DNA of 53,135 nt from CAMEON01 sp045128275 (GTDB taxonomy: Bacteria; Bacillota; Clostridia; Oscillospirales; CAG-272): NCBI GenBank assembly GCA_045128275.1, contig JBGVRH010000098.1, positions 1 through 53,135 of the forward strand. The letters are read 5' to 3'. The notes beneath the pieces were generated by a model, which was given only the letters and a program-made list of their open reading frames with translations, searched no databases and was not told the DNA's origin. Shown one piece after another: positions 6,755 through 12,635 of the stretch; positions within the stretch are counted from its first letter, which is position 1, and each line of letters opens with the position of its first letter. The position numbers and the translations under genes were made by a program.

Positions 6755-7252
6755 TCAATTCTCTCCCTTCCGACGCATGCGGGCAAGCTTGTAGGGGAGA
6801 CGGTGGCACACATTGATCACGTATGCAAGGGGGGGATGGATCAAGCGGAAAGGCTTCCAGACCTTGACCCAGAAGCGATAGGACTTGGACTCCACTGAAA
6901 ACTTCTCTTCGGTACGAATGATATGGGTTACGTGAGCAAGGATCTGGCCGGGATGTATTTCCTCGCGCCATCTTTGGGCGTCGCCCTTGATGATCAGGGT
7001 GCCGTTCTTGTTGATTTTGACAATGCGGTGCAAAACCGCAGACATATCCGTCCGCACGAAGAAAACAATATCGCCCACCTTGGGCTGATATCCCGAATCC
7101 TTTTTCAGAAACGCGATCGACTGCTTATGAAAGAGAAATGGGGTCATGCTCATCCCCGTAATCATAAGGGGAATGACGGTTCCCTCCTCCGCTTGATGCA
7201 AAAGCATGAGCATTTGCATACGATCGATCTCTCGATGTTTCTCTTGACTCAT
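6755..7252 (-). CDS. S24/S26-type signal-peptidase-like protease of the RiPP locus
   Basis: 165 residues. Box B is GMSMTPF with the nucleophile Ser35. Box D is LHRIV with His75 where prokaryotic-type leader peptidases have Lys. Box E is KGDA with Asp91. This Ser/His arrangement is that of SipW/ER-type signal peptidases. There is no N-terminal membrane anchor; a basic, partly hydrophobic C-terminal tail (residues 128-165) could hold it at the membrane. GGGGAGGAGG precedes the ATG at 7252, so the GTG at 7330 is not used. The neighbouring ABC exporter has no peptidase domain, so this is the best candidate for leader removal. That role is inference. Confidence 0.8.
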   Translation of the reverse strand: MSQEKHREIDRMQMLMLLHQAEEGTVIPLMITGMSMTPFLFHKQSIAFLKKDSGYQPKVGDIVFFVRTDMSAVLHRIVKINKNGTLIIKGDAQRWREEIHPGQILAHVTHIIRTEEKFSVESKSYRFWVKVWKPFRLIHPPLAYVINVCHRLPYKLARMRRKGEN

Positions 7253-7274
7253 GAAAATTTCCTCCTCCCCTCGA

Positions 7275-8102
7275 TCAACCGGGGAACAGCACGGCCTTGA
7301 CCATGTCCACGGCAGACTGATCCTTGTCACAGCTCATTTGATAGATCGGTACACGGGGCAGCATCAGATCTACCGTCTCCATGACCTTCTCGGTCAAACG
7401 CACGTCCCAGTTGGGCATAAAAACGCTGGGCATATAGGAAACCAGCGCCTCAAGATCGTTCAGGGGACGCAAATACTTCTCCTCCTCGCGAACAAGATCA
7501 ATGATCGCGCGGAGACGGATACGCTTGTTCACACAGTAGGGAGAGGACCCTCGCCACGGACTTCCATAGGCAAAGATCTCATTTGGATACTCCGGCTTCA
7601 CAGACAAAAAGACCTTGTCGCCGTTGATGATCTCCGCGCCCTCATGCTGCTCCCACAGAATGGCCTGGGTGGTCTTGCCAACGTTGGACCGTCCGGTGAA
7701 CATAATGCCGCCGTACCCGGGAACGTCGATCAGGGCACCGTGTACAAAAATGGTCTGAAAGTAAGTCAGACGGGAATAGATCGCCAGGAGCAACAGATCG
7801 GACAAGCCCTCTTTTTGCCGCGCCCGCACGCTGATCCTTTCAAAGGTATCATCAGCGACCAGGACAGCGGAGCTTTCGCGGGTAAGCGTCAGCACATGGC
7901 TCACGGGAAAATCATGGTCAACGGTTTCCACACCGTGGGAGGGCGGAGTCGCGGTTCTTCTGATAGAACAAATCGACTCCTGACCGCAGGGATCAGGAGC
8001 CGATTTGCACTCTGAATCGCATTCAAATCCCGTCAGGAGGTCTGACAAGGTGTCATCCCCTACCCGCACGATGTGGTCAGCTATCAGATAGTGGTTTCGC
8101 AT
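7275..8102 (-). CDS. HPr kinase-like (HprK C-domain-related) P-loop kinase, RiPP-associated
   Basis: 275 residues. The P-loop FTGRSNVGKTT covers residues 135-145, preceded by HGALI and followed by NGDKV (Asp162), the pattern of HPr serine kinase C-domains and the shortened homologues in RiPP clusters (paeninodin-type lasso precursor kinases are the described example). The N-terminal 60 residues carry four Cys and are not conserved HprK. It is too short for, and far from, a PTS context, so phosphorylation of a peptide side chain (Ser, Thr or Asp) is more likely than of HPr. It begins 20 bases after precursor peptide B and is followed 22 bases later by the peptidase gene, so all are co-transcribed from 8841-8869. 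Confidence 0.8.
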   Translation of the reverse strand: MRNHYLIADHIVRVGDDTLSDLLTGFECDSECKSAPDPCGQESICSIRRTATPPSHGVETVDHDFPVSHVLTLTRESSAVLVADDTFERISVRARQKEGLSDLLLLAIYSRLTYFQTIFVHGALIDVPGYGGIMFTGRSNVGKTTQAILWEQHEGAEIINGDKVFLSVKPEYPNEIFAYGSPWRGSSPYCVNKRIRLRAIIDLVREEEKYLRPLNDLEALVSYMPSVFMPNWDVRLTEKVMETVDLMLPRVPIYQMSCDKDQSAVDMVKAVLFPG

Positions 8103-8122
8103 ATGTATTCAGTTACGCGAAA

Positions 8123-8413
8123 TTAGTAGCAGTTGAAATCACCGGTAAGGGGATTCATCTTGTCCATGATCTCCTGCAGCTTCTCAGGCTCATTCTTCTG
8201 CAGATTAGCGAAAGCAAGCAGAATGCTGGTCTGACCGGGCTCCAGGTAAGTCTTGATCTGAGTAGAGTTGAAGAACTCGTTGCAGTTATCCCCAGCGTTG
8301 GCGTAGCTACCGAAACCGGTCAGGCTGGTATCGGGGTTCTTGGAAGTAGCAATGTTCTCGTTCACAACGAAAGCAATGTTGGTAGCAACGGGCTTAACAT
8401 AAAACTTCTTCAT
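8123..8413 (-). CDS. Putative RiPP precursor peptide B
   Basis: 96 residues with no signal peptide. The first 21 residues match peptide A in the pattern MKK-x-Y-x-KP-x9-NENI. After this leader comes a small-residue and Asn/Gly-rich segment (residues 22-52), then ILLAFAN (64-70) and a C-terminal NCY. The shared leader, hydrophobic LLAF(A/I)N block and terminal Asn-Cys recur in peptide A, while the intervening sequence diverges as expected for precursor cores. AAAGGA lies upstream of the ATG. It sits directly between precursor A and the HPr-kinase-like gene. A maturation site is not predictable from the sequence; Ser/Thr, Asp and the two Cys (44, 95) are all candidates. Confidence 0.75.
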   Translation of the reverse strand: MKKFYVKPVATNIAFVVNENIATSKNPDTSLTGFGSYANAGDNCNEFFNSTQIKTYLEPGQTSILLAFANLQKNEPEKLQEIMDKMNPLTGDFNCY

Positions 8414-8535
8414 GGTCGTTATTTTCCTTTCATAAATTCACTTGCCAAAACGGCAATCTTCTCGTGTACCGGCCCATTTCATGAGTACCCATCTCAATCG
8501 ACGGTTGGCACACAAACACTTCCCATAGCCGGAGA

Positions 8536-8799
8536 TTATTCCTCAGCGTCGGGATCGAACAGGCAGTTGGGATCGATGTTGTTGATGAACGCGAGGAGAA
8601 GATCATAGAAACGATCATACCTGTCGTTCTTCGTGTTGGAAGCCTCAAAGCGAGTATCACCGAAGATGTACTTCTTGTCCCCCTCGATGGTGTAGTGAAT
8701 ACCGAAACGGTCACTGATGGGGAAACCGGAGAGCGAGATATTCTCGTTCATGCGGAGGGCAACAACCTTGCCTTCGGGCTTCAGATAATCCTTCTTCAT
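8536..8799 (-). CDS. Putative RiPP precursor peptide A
   Basis: 87 residues. The leader (residues 1-21) has the same MKK-x-Y-x-KP-x9-NENI pattern as peptide B. The middle (22-63) is aromatic and Asp/Arg-rich with several repeated Tyr/Phe-Asp pairs. LLLAFIN (67-73) precedes Pro-Asn-Cys-Leu (77-80) and an acidic tail. An upstream in-frame codon at 8838 is ignored, because AAAGGAG lies 9 bases before the ATG at 8799. It is the first gene after a perfect promoter at 8841-8869, 140 bases downstream of the radical SAM stop. Strong independent expression of a small peptide beside its maturases is typical for RiPP precursors. Confidence 0.75.
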   Translation of the reverse strand: MKKDYLKPEGKVVALRMNENISLSGFPISDRFGIHYTIEGDKKYIFGDTRFEASNTKNDRYDRFYDLLLAFINNIDPNCLFDPDAEE

Positions 8800-8840
8800 G
8801 GTAGAGTTCTCCTTTCTATAAATCTGGCTCTGTACCATAC

Positions 8841-8869
8841 ATTATATACTATTTTGCCAAAAGTGTCAA
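8841..8869 (-). promoter_or_regulatory. Strong internal promoter for the precursor peptides
   Basis: Minus-strand TTGACA (8864-8869), 17-base spacer, TATAAT (8841-8846). It lies between the radical SAM gene and precursor A, so precursors, kinase and peptidase can be made in excess of the maturase and exporter. Confidence 0.9.
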
Positions 8870-8939
8870 GATATTTTAGAAAAAATATCAGACAAATTTT
8901 GATTTCATTTTGACCCGCAATTTATACTTTTTCAACAAA

Positions 8940-10055
8940 TCACTCTTGGGGCGTTTCTTTGCACTCACTCTCAGCGGTGCTTTCGGCCTTCGCCTTCAGC
9001 TCGTTGTAGATGCGATGCTTCTCCGCGGCCTGGGAGCAGAAGGACTCGGATACCTTTTCGGGATCTCCGCTCTCGGAGGCCAGAAGGCCGGGACAGCGTC
9101 TGCAAAACTCAACGTGCTCACAGGTCTGACATTCCTCGGGGGTCTTGATGGCGGCCACCTGATCCAGCATCTGTTCCCAGGCACTCTTGAAGTCCAGGGG
9201 GAACTTGATCTGCACGTAGGGCTTAGGGGAAAAGCCGCAGAAGCCCAGGTGACCGTGCCAGGTCAGGAAGAAGGTCATATTCACGCCGGCACACCGTGCG
9301 AAGGGACGCAGATCAACGACCTTGACCATCTCCTTCTTCATGGACTCCAGCGTCCATTGGATCTCATCTGTCCGCGTGCGGGAGGTCTCGGGAGTACCCA
9401 AGTCGCTGCGAGCCGAAAGCGCGACAGCCGAGGTATGGTAGAACTTGAGCTGCTTCTCCGCGGCGAAGCGGTACATAGCCGCGAAATCGTGCATATTCTC
9501 ATGCACAATGGTAGTGGTGCAGTAGAAGGGTAGCCCCGACTCATTCAGCAGATCCAGCGCGCGGGATACGCGGGTAAAGCCGTCCTTGACCCCGCACATG
9601 GTCTCGTAGGTCTCATTGCTGGCACCGTACAGGGACAGCTTGATGTTGTGAGGCGGATCCTCCTTGAAATGCTTGATCACCGTCTCGTCGATCAAAAGGC
9701 CGTTGGAATATACGGCAACCAGAAGTCCCAGGGAGGTCATGCCGTGGTAGATCTCCCAGAACTCGGGATGCAGGAAGGGCTCGCCGCCGGTCAGGGTGAC
9801 GAACAGCAGCCCCATATCGCGGGCCTGGCGGGCGATCTCCAGCCACTCCTTGGCGGACATATACCTTCCCTGCTTTTCCATGCCCTTTTTATCCAGTCGG
9901 ACGTAGCACATAGGGCAACGGAGATTGCAAAGAGGGGTCAGCTCAAAGGTGGCGAAAAGGGGAAACTTCTGAAGCCTTGCCCACAGAGACAGCTCTGTCT
10001 TTAATTTCAGAAATTCGGGAGTGGTTTCAACTCCCTGCTCACACTCAATGCTCAT
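8940..10055 (-). CDS. Radical SAM/SPASM peptide maturase
   Basis: 371 residues. The radical SAM cluster ligands are Cys43, Cys47 and Cys50 (CNLRCPMC), followed by TGGEPFLHP at 89-97. The C-terminal SPASM domain has C255-x12-G-x4-C273, then C309-x2-C312-x5-C318-x2-C321 and C340, enough for two auxiliary 4Fe-4S clusters; the last pair is one residue closer than the usual Cx3C. Such enzymes use 5'-deoxyadenosyl radicals to cross-link or epimerise peptide residues. Its ATG overlaps the stop of the PqqD-like gene by four bases, so the leader-binding protein and enzyme are made together. The likely substrates are the two peptides just downstream. The actual chemistry cannot be read from the sequence. 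Confidence 0.9.
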   Translation of the reverse strand: MSIECEQGVETTPEFLKLKTELSLWARLQKFPLFATFELTPLCNLRCPMCYVRLDKKGMEKQGRYMSAKEWLEIARQARDMGLLFVTLTGGEPFLHPEFWEIYHGMTSLGLLVAVYSNGLLIDETVIKHFKEDPPHNIKLSLYGASNETYETMCGVKDGFTRVSRALDLLNESGLPFYCTTTIVHENMHDFAAMYRFAAEKQLKFYHTSAVALSARSDLGTPETSRTRTDEIQWTLESMKKEMVKVVDLRPFARCAGVNMTFFLTWHGHLGFCGFSPKPYVQIKFPLDFKSAWEQMLDQVAAIKTPEECQTCEHVEFCRRCPGLLASESGDPEKVSESFCSQAAEKHRIYNELKAKAESTAESECKETPQE

Positions 10056-10327
10056 ACGGTGACCGCTCCCAATTGGGCAAGGTAATCCACGAAGTCATTC
10101 ACGTCACGGACGGCGACGTCACGCTCCACGTCGTACTCTGCCATCAACACGTCGGCCAGAGCCTCCACGGTATCGGTTCCCTTCTCGATGGCCTGCCACA
10201 GCAGGTAACCGCTTTCGGTCAGAGAAACCATGCCCTTCACCTCGTTGGTCATGGAGCCGTAAGGGACGGCCATGTACTGTACGCCGATCTTGCGGAGTAC
10301 AAAGCCTTTTTTCAACTGAATAGCCAT
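10052..10327 (-). CDS. PqqD-like RiPP recognition element (free-standing)
   Basis: 91 residues with the PqqD fold pattern: an N-terminal strand-rich half ending in MVSLTESGYLLWQAIEKG (the usual hydrophobic LNxxGxxLWxxL block), then a helical second half beginning TVEALADVLMAEYDV. PqqD-type proteins bind leader peptides and deliver them to a SPASM enzyme. AAGGAGG lies 8 bases before the ATG at 10327, so the longer in-frame extension is not used. The stop overlaps the start of the radical SAM gene (ATGA). It is the second gene of the operon starting at 12210. Confidence 0.85.
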   Translation of the reverse strand: MAIQLKKGFVLRKIGVQYMAVPYGSMTNEVKGMVSLTESGYLLWQAIEKGTDTVEALADVLMAEYDVERDVAVRDVNDFVDYLAQLGAVTV

Positions 10328-10416
10328 TGGTATATCCTCCTTATAATGGATGATGAAAACTGTTACAAACAAGGATCAAAGCCGCCCACGGGCGGATTCA
10401 TCGCAATGCGACGGAT

Positions 10417-12210
10417 TTATGCCTTGGCCTCCACGGGCTCCTCCTCGTCGGGCTGCAGGTCGCTGACGCGAAGCTCGGCGGCGGAATTCAGCCGCTGGAA
10501 GCAGCCGTCACCGTCCACGCGGAAGATGAGGTCGGAATACTCCAGCATGCTGGCGCGGTGGGTGGTGATCAGGCAAACGCGATTGGGGTTGGATGTCATG
10601 ATGTTGCGAAGCACACGGGCCTCGGTATCAATATCCAGGGCAGAGGTGGCCTCGTCCATAATGAGAATGGGGGCATTCCGCAGAATCGCGCGGGCGATGG
10701 AGAGGCGTTGCAGCTGACCCTCCGAGAAGTTGTGACCCTTCTCGCTGACCTCGGCGCGGTAGGTCTCGGGAAGAGCCGAGACGAAGCTCCAGGCATCGGC
10801 GGTCTTGAGGGCGTTGACGATCTCCTCCTCGGTGGCGTCGGGCTTGACGGCGCGGAGGTTGGATTCAATGGTGCCCGAGAAGATGCTATTGCCCTGGGGG
10901 ACGTAGGCGCAGAGACGGCGCACGCTCTCGGTCAGGGGTACGGACACCGAGCCGTCGGCGGTGCTGACGGTGACGGTTCCCTCGCAGGCCTGCAGCAGAG
11001 ACAGCATGATCCGCAGAACGGTGGTCTTACCGCCGCCGGAGGGGCCGACGAAGGCGGCAACCTGACCGGGCTCTACGCTAAAGGAAACCTTATTGAGGAT
11101 CATAGTCTCGGACTTCTGATAACGGAAGCTGACGTCCCGCACCTCAATGCGGACGCCCTGCTTTTCAGCGGCCTCGCAAAGAGCCTGTGCCTCGGCGGCG
11201 TACTCGTCGGTCTCGGCGGGAAGCTGGGTAACCTCCATGACACGGCCCGCGGCAGTAGCGGTGGACACGGCGGAGGGCACCATGGATACCAGAGCCGAGA
11301 AGGATGCGGACAGGGTACCCGACATGCTGAGGAACAGAGCCATATGCTCGTAAGTAAAGCCGGGCTGGGTGGCCAGGCGGTAAATGCCTAGGGCGTAGCA
11401 GCCGTAGCCCGCCAGCAGGCCAATGAAGCCCATGACGATGCTTACCAGGATGGTGATCTTGGTATAATCCAGGCGGATCTTGCGGTACTCCTTGAGCAGG
11501 TCACGCAGGTTCTTGCAGTAGGTAGCACCCAGATCAAAGGCCTTGACCAGCTGGATATTCTGGAAGACCTCCTCGTTGAAGGAGAGGATGCGGCCGTTGA
11601 TATCCCGCATCTTTTCGTTATGCCTACGCATGATGCGCATCATGGGACGGGCGGAGAAGACCAGAATGGGCGCGCTGGCCAGAGCCAGGAGAGCCATGAT
11701 CGGATCCTTGGTGGCGATGATGAGGAATGCGCCGATAAACTGGGCGGAGCGGGTAATCAGGTTGGGAATAAAGTGGATGACGCCCGAGGAGATGTTGCTG
11801 ACGTCTCCCTCCAGGCGGTTGATGAGATCGCCCGAGTGGTAATTGCACATAGCCTCCCAACGGGTGACGACCATCTTGCGGAAAATATCCTCGCGGATCT
11901 CGTTGACCACGCGGATGCTGATGCGGGTGGATATCCAGGTGGCTCCGGCATTGATGAAGATCTGGCTGACCGCCAGGGAAATGGCGACGATGATCCACTG
12001 GATCACCTCGCTCTTCATGAAGACGGGCGTGACCGCACCGATCAGAGCGGCCTGGGCGTACTGGACGATCAGTCCCATGCCCACGCCAAGCAAGCCCAAA
12101 ACAATGTAAAAGGCGATGCTCAGCCAGTACCGCTTCATATAGTGTCCCAGCCAGATCCACTCCCGCAAAAGCTCGGGCAGACGGCTGATGAATCGTTTCA
12201 GTTTTTTCAT
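10417..12210 (-). CDS. ABC exporter (fused TMD-NBD) of the RiPP locus
   Basis: 597 residues. Residues 20-330 contain six membrane helices of the type I exporter fold; residues 355-560 are the ATPase. Walker A is GPSGGGKTT (389-397), the Q-loop YVPQGN (437-442), the signature FSEGQ (495-499) instead of LSGGQ, and Walker B ILIMDE (514-519). The FSEGQ variant is frequent in peptide exporters. No N-terminal C39 peptidase domain is present, so the leader must be cut by another protein. The gene is first in the operon, behind a consensus promoter at 12273-12301. It acts presumably as a homodimer exporting the modified peptides or their products. Confidence 0.85.
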   Translation of the reverse strand: MKKLKRFISRLPELLREWIWLGHYMKRYWLSIAFYIVLGLLGVGMGLIVQYAQAALIGAVTPVFMKSEVIQWIIVAISLAVSQIFINAGATWISTRISIRVVNEIREDIFRKMVVTRWEAMCNYHSGDLINRLEGDVSNISSGVIHFIPNLITRSAQFIGAFLIIATKDPIMALLALASAPILVFSARPMMRIMRRHNEKMRDINGRILSFNEEVFQNIQLVKAFDLGATYCKNLRDLLKEYRKIRLDYTKITILVSIVMGFIGLLAGYGCYALGIYRLATQPGFTYEHMALFLSMSGTLSASFSALVSMVPSAVSTATAAGRVMEVTQLPAETDEYAAEAQALCEAAEKQGVRIEVRDVSFRYQKSETMILNKVSFSVEPGQVAAFVGPSGGGKTTVLRIMLSLLQACEGTVTVSTADGSVSVPLTESVRRLCAYVPQGNSIFSGTIESNLRAVKPDATEEEIVNALKTADAWSFVSALPETYRAEVSEKGHNFSEGQLQRLSIARAILRNAPILIMDEATSALDIDTEARVLRNIMTSNPNRVCLITTHRASMLEYSDLIFRVDGDGCFQRLNSAAELRVSDLQPDEEEPVEAKA

Positions 12211-12272
12211 TTTACATCCTATTAGTCATATTTATCCCCACGTTCACCGTGTGGGCATCCTTTTGCAGTTTC

Positions 12273-12301
12273 ATTATAACACATATAAAACGAAAAATCA
12301 A
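12273..12301 (-). promoter_or_regulatory. Promoter of the exporter-PqqD-radical SAM operon
   Basis: Minus-strand TTGATT (12296-12301), 17-base spacer, TATAAT (12273-12278) with an upstream TG. The leader contains an imperfect palindrome (CCCAC..GTGTGGG, 12239-12254). Confidence 0.8.
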
Positions 12302-12401
12302 GGGGTATTGAGGAAAAAAACCATATATCCCGCAATCTTTCGGTAAACCGTCACCTTTTCTACACACCCGTCACGGAATGCTGTTTTTCGCGCACAGGTG
12401 C

Positions 12402-12436
12402 AAAAAAACGGGAGAGTGACCCGCAGTCACCCTCCC
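12402..12436 (-). terminator. Strong intrinsic terminator
   Basis: A 10-bp stem (GGGAG/CTCCC plus GTGAC/GTCAC with one mismatched position) with loop CCGCA is followed on the minus strand by an eight-base T-run. It ends the putative small RNA (and any read-through from the GH2 gene) about 100 bases before the exporter promoter. Confidence 0.85.
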
Positions 12437-12574
12437 ATTCGCTTACAGGGGATTCCGATCAGCGACGCGGCGCGCGGTGGGCCAGAGCCATGCCAACCGC
12501 GGTCGGTCTCGGTCGACTCCCAAGCGGTCGATTGTCTCCTATTTCCTCGAATGGAGGAAACGGAAGATCAATAC
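12402..12574 (-). ncRNA. Candidate independent non-coding RNA, ~170 nt, family not recognised
   Basis: A perfect promoter (12581-12609) and a perfect terminator (12402-12436) enclose a stretch with no plausible coding frame. The RNA would have several local stems: TTTCCTC/GAGGAAA near its 5' end, CAAGCG with CGCTTG enclosing it, a GC-rich ACCGCGGT palindrome in the middle and the terminator stem. Size is compatible with 6S RNA or a regulatory sRNA, but I cannot match a known family. It lies between the GH2 stop and the RiPP exporter promoter, in the same orientation as both. No T-box or riboswitch consensus is seen. Confidence 0.5.
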
Positions 12575-12580
12575 GCTTGT

Positions 12581-12609
12581 ATTATAGCACATCGTGCCGT
12601 CGTTGTCAA
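12581..12609 (-). promoter_or_regulatory. Promoter of the candidate small RNA
   Basis: Minus-strand TTGACA (12604-12609), 17-base spacer, TATAAT (12581-12586). No gene starts within 300 bases downstream, which is why a non-coding transcript is proposed. Confidence 0.8.
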
Positions 12610-12635
12610 TTGTTTTTGGTAATTTTTGGTATTAT

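Noticed and set aside
7253..7330. Longer GTG-started form of the S26-like peptidase
   Set aside because: It would overlap the kinase gene and lacks a ribosome binding site, whereas GGGGAGGAGG directly precedes the ATG at 7252.
10417..12210. Lasso peptide cluster
   Set aside because: HprK-like and nucleotidyltransferase genes suggested it, but no asparagine-synthetase-like cyclase or transglutaminase-type protease is present; a radical SAM enzyme takes their place.
12402..12580. T-box riboswitch for the exporter operon
   Set aside because: An ACCGCGG-like string exists, but the T-box TGGNACCGCG context and specifier-loop elements are missing, and the RNA ends before the exporter promoter.
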